Source: Streptomyces gossypii (GTDB lineage Bacteria; Actinomycetota; Actinomycetes; Streptomycetales; Streptomycetaceae). Taken from it: a stretch of DNA of 64,000 nt. Shown here piece after piece: positions 1 to 8,710 of this stretch (positions within the stretch are counted from its first letter, which is position 1; each line of letters starts with the position of its first letter). The notes below the pieces were generated by a model. The model had not been told where the DNA came from and searched no databases. It saw only the letters and a list, made by a program, of their open reading frames with translations. A program made the translations under genes and the position numbers. The DNA is taken from contig NZ_JAJAGO010000017.1 in the NCBI RefSeq assembly GCF_025165795.1, positions 1 to 64,000 on the forward strand, given 5' to 3'.

Positions 1-1
1 C

Positions 2-124
2 ACCGACATCCTCCCCATCACCTGCGGACTCACCGCTATCGCCCACCACCAGACCGGTGACTACCGGCAATACATCACCATCACCCTCGACGGCCTGAAA
101 CCCCAACAACCCACAACAAACTAA
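2..124 (+). CDS. C-terminal end of an unidentified protein (cut by window edge)
   Basis: The last 40 codons of a reading frame enter from the left edge and stop at TAA. The visible tail (ending near YITITLDGLKP) resembles the last helix of TetR/AcrR regulators, where a DGL motif after a hydrophobic helix is common. That is only a resemblance and the DNA-binding domain is outside the window. The next gene on the same strand starts about 200 bases downstream. Confidence 0.4.
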   Translation, partial: TDILPITCGLTAIAHHQTGDYRQYITITLDGLKPQQPTTN

Positions 125-330
125 ACACCTGGCACAAACCGGGAGGTGCGAGGCCCCAGCCTCAGCCCCAGCCCGCCGTGACAGCGCCGGTCCGCCGGTC
201 TGCCCGAAGGGGAAGACTGTGCTGCCCCGCCCTGCGTGAACCGGACCTGGTGCCCACACCACCGTCCCGGAAGACTTGCTGCGGAGGAGGACCACCGGCG
301 GGAGGGCACAGCGCCCGATGGGGAGCCAGG

Positions 331-1131
331 ATGCAGGCACACGAGCACCAGCACGGCCAGGAGTACGAGCACGAGTTCGACGAGCGGGCCAGATCGCAGG
401 AGTCGGCGGACGCCACCGCCCCCGCAGCGCTCCCCCATCTCTTCCATGCCGCGTCGACGGGCCGCACCGACGTAGTCGGCCCCACCGGTATGGGCACCTT
501 GCAGCGCACCGTCGGCAACAGCGCCGTGCGTTCCATGCTTCAGCGGGAGCCGGAGGAGGAGCAGCCCCGGCAGCGGTCCTCGGTCCATGACGTGGTGTCG
601 TCCGGCGGGGTTCCCCTGGACGCGGAGACGCGTACCGACATGGAGGGCAGGCTGGGCGCCGACTTCTCCGATGTGCACGTGCACACCGACTCGGCTGCGC
701 ACGATTCCGCCCGGGAAGTGGGCGCTCGGGCCTACACGGTGGGCAGCGACATCGTCTTTCAGCGCGACGCCTACGACCCCTCCTCGCACGACGGCCGCAC
801 CACGCTCGCGCATGAGCTCACCCATGTGGTGCAGCAGCGCAGCGGCCCTGTCGAGGGTACGGAGGCTCCGGGCGGGATCAGGGTGAGCGATCCGTCCGAC
901 CGCTTCGAGCAGGAGGCGTCCGCCCGCGCCGAGCAGGTGATGTCGCAGCCTTCCCCCGCCTCACCGGCTCAACCGGCCACCCCGACCGCCGTCTCCACCA
1001 CCACCGCCGCCGTGCAGCGCCAGGCGGAGGAGGGCGAGGACGAGGAACCTGCCGACGTGCAGGGCGCGTTCGTGCAGCGAGCTGCCAAGGGCGGTGAAGA
1101 GGAAGAGGAGGAGCAGCCCCCGCCGGAGTAG
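331..1131 (+). CDS. DUF4157 (eCIS core domain) protein with HExxH motif
   Basis: A protein of about 266 residues. The central segment matches the DUF4157 family, which is strongly associated with extracellular contractile injection systems, and carries the metallopeptidase-like motif HELTHVVQQ. Near the N terminus is a motif LQRTVGNSAV that recurs in modified form in the large effector at 16822-20238. The C terminus is an acidic tail containing two further VQR motifs. I chose ATG 331 because it has GGGAG upstream; an in-frame GTG at 178 would add 51 Arg-rich residues and looks less likely. In this family DUF4157 often heads toxin proteins. Here it stands alone without a recognisable toxin domain, so a processing, loading or chaperone role in the CIS is inference. 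Confidence 0.82.
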   Translation: MQAHEHQHGQEYEHEFDERARSQESADATAPAALPHLFHAASTGRTDVVGPTGMGTLQRTVGNSAVRSMLQREPEEEQPRQRSSVHDVVSSGGVPLDAETRTDMEGRLGADFSDVHVHTDSAAHDSAREVGARAYTVGSDIVFQRDAYDPSSHDGRTTLAHELTHVVQQRSGPVEGTEAPGGIRVSDPSDRFEQEASARAEQVMSQPSPASPAQPATPTAVSTTTAAVQRQAEEGEDEEPADVQGAFVQRAAKGGEEEEEEQPPPE

Positions 1132-1157
1132 CGGACGGAGTAGCGGGCGGGCTCGGC

Positions 1158-2516
1158 TCAGCCGTCTTCGGGCTCCTCCACCTGCATCGTCCCGCCGAGG
1201 AACACCGACTCGGCGCACTCCGAGGGGGTCGCCGCCTTGACCGGCTTCCCCACCTCCCGGCAGCTCACCGCGACGGTGATCTCGTCACCGGCGGCCACCT
1301 CGATCGGCGTGACGAAGTGGTAGTCGGAGTCGCGGAAGTTCTCCAGCGCAAGGCTGAGTATCTGCCCGCCCTCGCTGGAGATGACCAGCGTGCCCGCGTC
1401 GCCCTGGGGATTCTGGGTGACGATGTCGGTGAGCTGGAAGGTCGACCCGTCGGGAACCTCGATCGCGGAGGTCTGCTCGGGCCCGCCACCCACCGCGTCC
1501 TCGACCTTGACGCGGGCGCTCTTGGCCGCGGCCGGGCCTCCCGGTTCCCCTGCCTTGGGCCTGTCCTGCTCCTGTTGCTGCTGTTCGCGGTCGTTCTCGG
1601 TGCCGTCCGCGCCCGAGGGCCCGGAGGGTCCGGAGGTGCCTGCGTTGTCGCCGCCCGAGGATTCGCCCAGCCTGCCCTTCTTTCCGCCGTCCTCGTTCGC
1701 CTCCTTCGCGGCCTCCTCGACCGCTTCCGGTGTGACCGCCTCGCGCGCGGCAGAACGCACCGTGGGTCGTAGTACCGCGAACCACAGGCCGGTCAGTACG
1801 GCGGCGATCAGTACCAGCGCTACGAGTGCGCGGGGCAGCCAACTGGGCGAGATGGCCTGTTGCTCGTAGGAGCCGTCCAGCACCACCGGCTCGTGCGGGG
1901 CGCTGCCCTCCGGCGGTTTGGGCGTCACCACCGCCTGGAAGGGGTGGGTGACCGAGGCTCCTCGCCATACCCGTTGGGCGGGGCGCACCCGCAGTGCGAC
2001 GAACTTCGCCTGCCCGGGCGGGATGGTCACCTCGGCTTCGGCGAAGACCAGCCGGGCCCGCTCCGTGCCGCTCTGCTCGGTCAGCTGCACGGTCACGGGT
2101 GTGTTGCCGCGGCTGTCCACCGCCACCTTGTGCCGTCCGCGCCAGGCGCCATGCGTGGTACGGGGGACCAGCTCCGCGGTCACCTCGGTGTACGGCAGCA
2201 CGGTGACGTTGTTCTCGGGGACGACGGCGCTGTGCGGCTCGCTCGTCGGCACGACGCGCAGGCCCAGAGGTGTGCGGCCCGGCGCGATAGCGGAGCTGCG
2301 CGGGGGGCGGAGTTTGAGTGTCGCGGTATCCGAGGTGCCCGGGTAGAGCGAGAGGCTCGCTGGTTCCACGCTGGTCCAGTCGGCGCAGGGGCCGACGACT
2401 TCGAAGCGGCACTCTTCCACGGTGCTGCCCGAGTTGAGTACGCGTACGGAAAGGTTCGCCTCGCCTCCGGGCTCCAGCGTGACAGAGGACTCGTCGAGGC
2501 TCGCCGAAACACTCAT
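1158..2516 (-). CDS. Single-pass membrane protein with N-terminal Ig-like repeats (CIS-associated)
   Basis: About 452 residues. Residues 1 to about 200 look like two Ig-like or NEW3-type beta domains (repeated phrases on Pro/Gly, LxVxPGxxA and VxNxG). A clear transmembrane helix follows at about 226-248, then an acidic, Gly/Ser/Gln-rich low-complexity stretch, and a C-terminal beta-rich domain of about 110 residues. There is no signal peptide, so the N-terminal Ig part should be cytosolic and the C-terminal domain outside. Similar proteins are often annotated as hydrolytic protein in Streptomyces, without catalytic evidence. It is convergent with the DUF4157 gene and divergent from the LuxR gene. 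ATG 2516 fits the family start; a GTG at 2579 is possible. Confidence 0.7.
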   Translation of the reverse strand: MSVSASLDESSVTLEPGGEANLSVRVLNSGSTVEECRFEVVGPCADWTSVEPASLSLYPGTSDTATLKLRPPRSSAIAPGRTPLGLRVVPTSEPHSAVVPENNVTVLPYTEVTAELVPRTTHGAWRGRHKVAVDSRGNTPVTVQLTEQSGTERARLVFAEAEVTIPPGQAKFVALRVRPAQRVWRGASVTHPFQAVVTPKPPEGSAPHEPVVLDGSYEQQAISPSWLPRALVALVLIAAVLTGLWFAVLRPTVRSAAREAVTPEAVEEAAKEANEDGGKKGRLGESSGGDNAGTSGPSGPSGADGTENDREQQQQEQDRPKAGEPGGPAAAKSARVKVEDAVGGGPEQTSAIEVPDGSTFQLTDIVTQNPQGDAGTLVISSEGGQILSLALENFRDSDYHFVTPIEVAAGDEITVAVSCREVGKPVKAATPSECAESVFLGGTMQVEEPEDG

Positions 2517-2704
2517 GGGCGGCACCGTATGGTCCGGCCCTCCGGGCGGCAGGGGCCTCACAGCTCCACTTTCGGGCACCTTCGGTGCACGCTGAAGCAG
2601 TGTCAGGTGCCCTTGTGGGTGGTGAACTCACTGTGGAACCGTAGTAGCACGGAGGGTAATGATCTCAGGGAGCATCGACCGTCACTTGAGGGCGAGGATA
2701 TGTC

Positions 2705-3343
2705 ATGCACCAGACACACTCAGACCGCATCCTGGTGGATCTGAGAGCCCAGGATCCGATTTCCGAAGCCGGACTCGCGAGCCATCTGCGCCCCCGCCCC
2801 GAAGTGCGGCTGATCGACCGCACGGGTCCCGAGACCGCACACGTCGTGGTCGTCGTCGTGGACGTGGTCGATGACGTCGTCCTGCGCGTCCTGCGCCAGA
2901 TCCAGCGCACGGGCGGCGCCCGCGGGGTCCTGATCACCACTCGCATAGACGAGCAGCAGCTGGTGAGCGCCGCCGAGTGCGGATTCGTCGGCGTGGTGCG
3001 GCGCGCCGAGGCCACCCCGGATCGGGTGGTGCAGGTCATAGACGCCGTGGCGAGAGGTGAAGGGCATGTTCCCGCCGACCTGTTAGGAAGCCTGCTGGAG
3101 CGGGTCGGGCGCTTGCAGGGGGAGGTGCTCGCGCCGCGCGGCCTCAATCTGACGGGCTTATCCACCCGCGAGATCGAGGTGCTGCAGCTCGTGGCCGAAG
3201 GTCACGACACCGCCGACATCGCACGGAAGCTCGCCTACTCCGAGCGGACCGTCAAGAACGTGATCCATGCGGTGATGACGCGGCTCAATCTGCGCAACCG
3301 CTCACACGCCGTGGCGTACGCGCTCCGCCGGGGACTGATCTGA
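2705..3343 (+). CDS. LuxR/NarL-family transcriptional regulator
   Basis: 212 residues. The C-terminal region (about 145-212) is a LuxR-type helix-turn-helix with the signature LSTREIEVLQLVAEG and a recognition region around SERTVKNVIHAVMTRL. The N-terminal part resembles a response-regulator receiver, but I do not see the usual phosphoacceptor Asp in a canonical DD...D...K layout, so it may be an atypical or orphan receiver. GAGG lies about 9 bases before the ATG. A LuxR gene beside CIS genes is usual in Streptomyces, so this is the best candidate for the cluster regulator. It is divergent from the membrane protein gene, with a shared intergenic region of about 190 bases. Confidence 0.85.
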   Translation: MHQTHSDRILVDLRAQDPISEAGLASHLRPRPEVRLIDRTGPETAHVVVVVVDVVDDVVLRVLRQIQRTGGARGVLITTRIDEQQLVSAAECGFVGVVRRAEATPDRVVQVIDAVARGEGHVPADLLGSLLERVGRLQGEVLAPRGLNLTGLSTREIEVLQLVAEGHDTADIARKLAYSERTVKNVIHAVMTRLNLRNRSHAVAYALRRGLI

Positions 3344-3445
3344 AGCCCGCAGCGCCGAGCGGCCTGAGAGGCACACGAGGGGCCTGAGAGACCTGCCGGG
3401 CCTGAGGCGCCCGAGCGACCGCATGCTCGTCCGCGCCGGCCATGT

Positions 3446-3475
3446 CCCATCGGGCACCACCGGCTTCCCGATGGG
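3446..3475 (+). terminator. Stem-loop downstream of luxR
   Basis: Perfect 9-bp arms CCCATCGGG and CCCGATGGG are separated by 12 bases. The hairpin lies 100 bases after the luxR stop and 75 bases before the next start. There is no T tract, which is common for GC-rich actinobacterial terminators. It probably separates the regulator from the VWA gene. Confidence 0.5.
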
Positions 3476-3550
3476 TTGGCTCCCGCTCCGCTGCGGCAGC
3501 CGGACGGCTGGGCGACGGTAGGACCCTCGACACTGCGGCACCGATCTCGA

Positions 3551-5701
3551 ATGGGGCGTTCTGTGCGGGGGGTTCTTCAGCACCTTCTCCAGCGGGCCGG
3601 CAGCTACGCGAAGGCCGTACGAGCCCCCGCGCTCACGCGCAGACGGGTCGCCGCGTTCCGTACCACGGCACTGACGGGTGCTCTGCTCCTGATGACCAGC
3701 GCGGTGCCCGGCGCCGCGGTCGACCGGAGTCTCGCCGTACCCGTGCCCGTGCCGACCGTCACGCCGGCCGAAGTCTCCGAAGCGCTCGACCCCGGCGGCT
3801 CGCTGACAGTGGACAAGACAGTCACCACCCCGTCGGTGCCGCCCAAGCCGGATGTGGTGCTGATGGTCGACGGCACCTTCAGCATGGACACCACGATCGT
3901 GCCGCTGAAGGAGAACCTCAAGACGATCACCGACGAGGTGCGGGAGGCACAGCCCGACTCCCGCTTCGGGGTCGTCTCGTACGGAGACCGCACCGACGGG
4001 GACCGGGCCTTCATCGTGCGGCAGGAACTGACGCACGATCTGGCCGCGGTGGACAGAGGCGTGCAGGCTCTGCGCTCCGATCTCGGCCTGAACAGCCCGG
4101 GTCCGGCCGAGGACTGGATCAACGCACTGTGGCAGACGGCCGACGGGGCCGGCGGCCGGACGGTCTTCCGGGAGGGCGCCAGCCCCATCATCGTTCTGGT
4201 CGGAGACGCCTCCAGCCACGACCCCAGCCTCGGTCACTCCCTCACCGACGCGATCAACGCGCTCCGGGGCGCGGGAGTCCGGGTGCTCGGCGTCGACATC
4301 GCGACCGTCCTGGGCGACGGGCTCAACGGCAACGGCGACAACGGCCCCGACCCCGGCGAGAACGACGAGCCGACACACGAGCCGAACCAGGCCACCAAGA
4401 TCGTCGAAGCCACCGGCGGCAGCCTCCTCCAAGGCGTGGACCCGCCGGAAGTCGTCGAGAAGATCGTGGAGGGGCTCACGAACCTGCCCACCACCGTCAC
4501 CCACCGGACCGGCGAATGCGACCCCTACCTCTCCGTCACCCTGGCGCCCCAGTCCCGGACGGTGACCAGCGGCAATCCCGCCCGGTTCACCGAGACGATC
4601 TCCGTGGCGAAGGACGCGCCGCAGGGGACCACACTGCAGTGCACCGTCCAGTTCCCCCTCAACGGCGACGTCCCCGAGGGAAATCCGGACGAACCGGTGC
4701 CGGATTACCACGAGCAGATCAGCATCGACGTCAATGACGTGGGCAAGCCGCAGGTCATCGTGGACGACCGCACCGTCGAAGCCACCGGCGAGGACGGCGC
4801 GGAGGTCGAGCTCACGGTGACCGCCACCGACGAGGTCGACGGCGAACTGCCCGTCACCTGCGATCCCGTCTCGGGGTCCCTCTTCCCCGTCGGCCGGACC
4901 ACGGTCGTCTGCGCCGCGGCCGATTCGGCGGGCAACACGGGCAGTGACACGGCGGCCGTCACCGTGTCCCCGTATCCGGAGCCCGATCCCCCGGATCCGC
5001 CGGACGAACCGGAACCGCCTGACCCGCCCGATGAGCCGGATCAGCCGGAGCCCCCCGACGAGGCGAATCTCGCGGTCACGGCGAGTGCCGCCCCGGCCCG
5101 CAACTACACCGGCGAGAAGACCGAGGCCCGCTTCACCCTGTCCAACGCCGGCCCCGACGCGGCCCAGAATGTCGTGGTCACCACCCGGTGGCCGGGAGCG
5201 GAGAAGCGCAGCATCGCCGACCTCTCCTCGTGCACGCGCAGCAGGCCGTGCACGATTCCGGCGGGCGGCCGCCGGACGGTGACCCAGTCGGCCGTCTACC
5301 ACGCGGCGCTGACGGGCGAAGTGAGTGTCTCCGTGGACAGCAGCCTGCCCGACCCTCAGCAGGCCAACAACACCGACACCGCCCGTATCCGCTTCCTGCA
5401 ACCGAAGCTCACCGTGACACCCGAGGTCGGGAAGCCGGGCCAGGTGGTGCACGCGCGGGGCAAGGACTTCCCGCCACGCTCCACCGTCCGGCTCACCTGG
5501 AAGCCGGGCATCACCGCCGCACGCTCTCCCGTACGGGTCGGCGCCGACGGCACCTTCGAGGCGCAGGTGCTGGTGCTGCGTAAGGACCGGCTGGGCCCGC
5601 GCGAACTGCGGGCGAAGGTCGCGGGCCTGAAGCAGCTGAAAAAGAAGTTCCTGGTGGTCCAGCGCCACCTGTCACCGCCGGACTTCACCGGCCGCAGCTG
5701 A
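3551..5701 (+). CDS. Exported VWA-domain protein with HYR and DUF11-like repeats
   Basis: About 716 residues. The N terminus has a basic stretch followed by a hydrophobic segment (TTALTGALLLMTSAVPGA), consistent with a Sec signal peptide or anchor. A von Willebrand A domain follows (about residues 70-290) with a MIDAS-like DGTFS in place of DxSxS. Next come an HYR-type domain with paired Cys, a hinge rich in Pro/Asp/Glu, a DUF11-like domain and a C-terminal IPT-like beta domain. No C-terminal membrane anchor or sortase signal was seen. It sits just before the terminator and ATPase genes of the CIS, so a link to the injection system at the cell surface is plausible but unproven. ATG 3551 lacks a strong ribosome site; a GTG four codons later is also possible. 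Confidence 0.72.
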   Translation: MGRSVRGVLQHLLQRAGSYAKAVRAPALTRRRVAAFRTTALTGALLLMTSAVPGAAVDRSLAVPVPVPTVTPAEVSEALDPGGSLTVDKTVTTPSVPPKPDVVLMVDGTFSMDTTIVPLKENLKTITDEVREAQPDSRFGVVSYGDRTDGDRAFIVRQELTHDLAAVDRGVQALRSDLGLNSPGPAEDWINALWQTADGAGGRTVFREGASPIIVLVGDASSHDPSLGHSLTDAINALRGAGVRVLGVDIATVLGDGLNGNGDNGPDPGENDEPTHEPNQATKIVEATGGSLLQGVDPPEVVEKIVEGLTNLPTTVTHRTGECDPYLSVTLAPQSRTVTSGNPARFTETISVAKDAPQGTTLQCTVQFPLNGDVPEGNPDEPVPDYHEQISIDVNDVGKPQVIVDDRTVEATGEDGAEVELTVTATDEVDGELPVTCDPVSGSLFPVGRTTVVCAAADSAGNTGSDTAAVTVSPYPEPDPPDPPDEPEPPDPPDEPDQPEPPDEANLAVTASAAPARNYTGEKTEARFTLSNAGPDAAQNVVVTTRWPGAEKRSIADLSSCTRSRPCTIPAGGRRTVTQSAVYHAALTGEVSVSVDSSLPDPQQANNTDTARIRFLQPKLTVTPEVGKPGQVVHARGKDFPPRSTVRLTWKPGITAARSPVRVGADGTFEAQVLVLRKDRLGPRELRAKVAGLKQLKKKFLVVQRHLSPPDFTGRS

Positions 5702-5752
5702 CGGAACGGATGAGGCCGAGCGGGCGAGCGCGACGGAGCAGGGAGAACGCAA

Positions 5753-6559
5753 GTGATCCATGAAGTCGACGAGTCGCTGCGCGTGCTCTTCCGCGACGAC
5801 GCGCTGGAGGGCTCCCAGATCGCCGTGGCCTTCGACGCGCCCAGCCGCGACTGGGCGGGGAAGGTCAACGCGCCCACGGTCAACGTCTATCTGTACGACA
5901 TCCGGGAGGACATGCTCCGCAGAGAGCGCGGGCTGCACAACGAGTACGACGCACAGGGCATCGTCATCGCCCGGCATCGCCCTCCCCGCTACTTCAAGCT
6001 CTCGTATCTGATCACCGCCTGGACCAAGCGCCCCGAAGACGAACACCGTTTGCTGTCGTCTCTGTTGACCTGTCTCATGCGCCATGAAGCACTGCCGCCG
6101 CAGCAGTTGAGCGGCAGCCTCGCCGAGATCGGCGCGGGCGTCCTGCTGACGGTTGGTCTGCCGCCGCCGCAGGACCGGTCGTTCGCCGACGTGTGGAGCG
6201 CACTGGGCGGCGAGCTCAAGCCGTCGCTCGACCTGGTGGTCAGCGTGCCGGTGACCTCCTCGCCCACCTACGAGGCGGGGCCGCCGACCGGAGAGGACGC
6301 GCTGCGGTTGGGCTTCTCGGGGAAGGGCCCCTCCGGTACGGGTACCCGTACCGGCTCCGGCTCCGGCTCGGGTTCCGGGCAGTCCGACAGCCGCCAGAGG
6401 ATGCCGGGCGGCGCCACTCTTCCGGTGTACGGCACGCGGCCCCACGCCGTGCGGCAGGCCCCGGCCGCCCCGGGCAGCGACACCACAGCCCGCCGCGGCG
6501 GGATCGCCTCCCGTGTCGCGGAAGAGCCCCCCAGCACGACGGCGGAAGAGGACGAATGA
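5753..6559 (+). CDS. cis16: CIS tail terminator/cap protein (DUF4255, Pvc16-like)
   Basis: 268 residues. The first 180 match the DUF4255/Pvc16 N-terminal family: an MIHEVDESL start, a beta strand around VNVYLYDIRE, and RYFKLSYLITAW. In related particles this protein caps the distal end of sheath and tube and stops tube growth. The last 80 residues are Gly/Ser/Pro-rich and probably disordered. The GTG start is preceded by AGGGAG. The stop overlaps the next start as ATGA, so it should be translationally coupled to the AAA+ ATPase. The symbol follows the cis numbering used for Streptomyces CIS. Confidence 0.85.
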   Translation: MIHEVDESLRVLFRDDALEGSQIAVAFDAPSRDWAGKVNAPTVNVYLYDIREDMLRRERGLHNEYDAQGIVIARHRPPRYFKLSYLITAWTKRPEDEHRLLSSLLTCLMRHEALPPQQLSGSLAEIGAGVLLTVGLPPPQDRSFADVWSALGGELKPSLDLVVSVPVTSSPTYEAGPPTGEDALRLGFSGKGPSGTGTRTGSGSGSGSGQSDSRQRMPGGATLPVYGTRPHAVRQAPAAPGSDTTARRGGIASRVAEEPPSTTAEEDE

Positions 6560-8649
6560 CCGGCGGGACCAACCAAGCCGACGTCGGCCACGACCGGGCA
6601 TACGAGGCGAGCCTGCGCCACCTCCTGGACCGCGCCGTCCTCATCGAACACCGCGTACGGCGGGCGGTCGAGGCCCGGCAGCGCACGGACCCCGACCCGG
6701 ACGACGCGTTCCGCGGCCTGTATCTGAGCGACGAGACCGTACAGCGGCTGCTCGATGCGGGACGCTCCCTCGCCGCACCGGACGAGACCGACTCCGGGCG
6801 TCTCCACGAGGCCGAAGCCCGCGCGAGCGCGGCCGGACAACCGACCCGTCTCCACCGCCTCGCCGAGGAGTTCGGGCTCACCGCACTCGACGTCGAACTG
6901 CTGCTGATCGCCCTGATCCCCGATCTGGACGACCGTTTCGAATCCTTCTACGGCTACCTCAACGACGACGTCACCCGCCGTCGCCCCACCCTCGGGCTGG
7001 CACTCGGCCTGTGCGGCTCCTCCCCCGCCGACGCCGGCGCGCGAGCCCGGCTGGCGCCGCTCTCACCCCTGCGCGCCACGGGCCTGTTGCTGGTGGAGGA
7101 GCAAGAACGCCCCTTCCTGGGGCGGTCGTTGCGCGTCCCAGACCGGGTCGCCGCACATCTGCTGGGCGACGACACCCACGACCCCCGCCTGACCGACCTG
7201 CTCGCACCGTGGCATGACATACCGGGCGTCGGCGACCCGGCGCCGCTCGCCCGCTCCCTCGACGCCGGCGTCCACCTGGCGTACCTGCGGGAGGACCAGG
7301 GCGGCGCCGGCACCGCCCTCGCCGCCTCCGCGCTCGCCCAGGCAGGGCACGGTGTGCTGGGCCTGGACCTCGAACGCCTCGCCCGTGACCCGCAGCCGGG
7401 CGAGGCCCTGCGCATCCTGGCCCGCGAGGCCCGGCTGACCGGCTCCGGACTGGTGTGCGGGCCGGTCGACGCGCTCGTGCGGGAGAAGCAGCAGCTCATC
7501 CGCCTGATCGCGGACATCCCGCTCCCCGTGATCCTGGTCGGCCGCGCCCCCTGGGACGCCTCATGGTCGGCGCGTCCACCCCTTCTGCTGCACGCGCCAC
7601 GCGTCGAACCGGACGCGCGCGGCACACTCTGGACAGCCGCCTGCACCACCCTTGTACCGCCCGGACTGGACATCACCGGAGTACTGTCCCCCTTCCTCCT
7701 GACCCCCGACCAGATCGTGCGCGCCGCGCGCGGTGCCGCCCAGTCCGCGCACCTGGACGACGACACGCTGAGCGCCGCACACGTACGGGCCGGTGCCCGC
7801 GCTCAGAACGCCGCCGGGCTCGACCGGCTGGCCCGCCGCATCGAACCGGCAGTCGGCTGGCCGGACTTGGTGCTCCCGCCCGACTCCCTGGCCCAACTCC
7901 GCGAACTCACCGCCCGCGCCCGCCACCGTGACCGGGTACTCGGCGAATGGGGAATGCGTCCGGGCGGCGGCCGGGGCCGGGGCGTGGCCGCCCTCTTCGC
8001 GGGCGACTCCGGGACGGGTAAGACGATGTCGGCGGAGGTCATCGCGGCCGATCTCGGCCTGGACGTCTACACCGTCGACCTGTCCACCGTCATCGACAAG
8101 TACATCGGCGAGACGGAGAAGAACCTGGAGCGCATCTTCTCCGAGGCCGCCGGGATCAACGGGGTCCTCCTCTTCGACGAAGCCGACGCGATCTTCGGCA
8201 AACGCTCGGAGGTCAAGGACGCCCACGACCGCTACGCCAACGTGGAGAGCGCCTACCTGCTCCAGCGCATGGAGTCCTTCGACGGCCTGGCCATCCTCGC
8301 CACCAATCTCCGCGCCAATCTCGACGACGCCTTCACCCGCCGCCTCGACCTCGTCATCGACTTCCCGCTGCCGGACGCGGAGCAGCGGCGCGTCCTGTGG
8401 GAACGCTGCCTCGGCCCGGTCCTGCCGCGCTCCACCGGGCTGGACCTGGACTTCTGCGCGCATTCCTTCGAACTGGCGGGCGGCAACATCCGCTCGGTCG
8501 CGGTGACGGCCGCCTACCTGGCCGCCGATTCCGGCGGCTCGGTCTCCATGGCTGATCTCATCCACGCGGTCCAGCGCGAATACCAGAAACTGGGCCGCCT
8601 CACCCTGGCCTCGGAGTTCGGCCCGTACGTGGATCTGCTGTCCACCTGA
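6556..8649 (+). CDS. cis15: CIS-associated AAA+ ATPase (Pvc15-like)
   Basis: 697 residues. A helical N-terminal domain and a degenerate first ATPase-like region (about 200-430) precede a full AAA+ module. That module has Walker A GDSGTGKT near residue 482, Walker B LLFDEADAIF near 537, and an arginine-rich sensor region (FTRRLDLVIDFPLP). ATPases of this type accompany nearly all eCIS clusters, where they are thought to help assemble or load particles. The start codon overlaps the cis16 stop. It is convergent with the VWA-metallopeptidase gene, with 61 bases between them. Confidence 0.9.
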   Translation: MTGGTNQADVGHDRAYEASLRHLLDRAVLIEHRVRRAVEARQRTDPDPDDAFRGLYLSDETVQRLLDAGRSLAAPDETDSGRLHEAEARASAAGQPTRLHRLAEEFGLTALDVELLLIALIPDLDDRFESFYGYLNDDVTRRRPTLGLALGLCGSSPADAGARARLAPLSPLRATGLLLVEEQERPFLGRSLRVPDRVAAHLLGDDTHDPRLTDLLAPWHDIPGVGDPAPLARSLDAGVHLAYLREDQGGAGTALAASALAQAGHGVLGLDLERLARDPQPGEALRILAREARLTGSGLVCGPVDALVREKQQLIRLIADIPLPVILVGRAPWDASWSARPPLLLHAPRVEPDARGTLWTAACTTLVPPGLDITGVLSPFLLTPDQIVRAARGAAQSAHLDDDTLSAAHVRAGARAQNAAGLDRLARRIEPAVGWPDLVLPPDSLAQLRELTARARHRDRVLGEWGMRPGGGRGRGVAALFAGDSGTGKTMSAEVIAADLGLDVYTVDLSTVIDKYIGETEKNLERIFSEAAGINGVLLFDEADAIFGKRSEVKDAHDRYANVESAYLLQRMESFDGLAILATNLRANLDDAFTRRLDLVIDFPLPDAEQRRVLWERCLGPVLPRSTGLDLDFCAHSFELAGGNIRSVAVTAAYLAADSGGSVSMADLIHAVQREYQKLGRLTLASEFGPYVDLLST

Positions 8650-8710
8650 GCAGCACCCTTCTCCGTGGGCCGGCTCGATCCAGGTCGGGCCCCTCCGGTG
8701 CAGCGTCGGC

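Noticed and set aside
3302..5668. Long minus-strand open frame opposite the VWA gene
   Set aside because: Arg/Gly-rich composition without domains; it mirrors the third-position GC bias of the real plus-strand gene.
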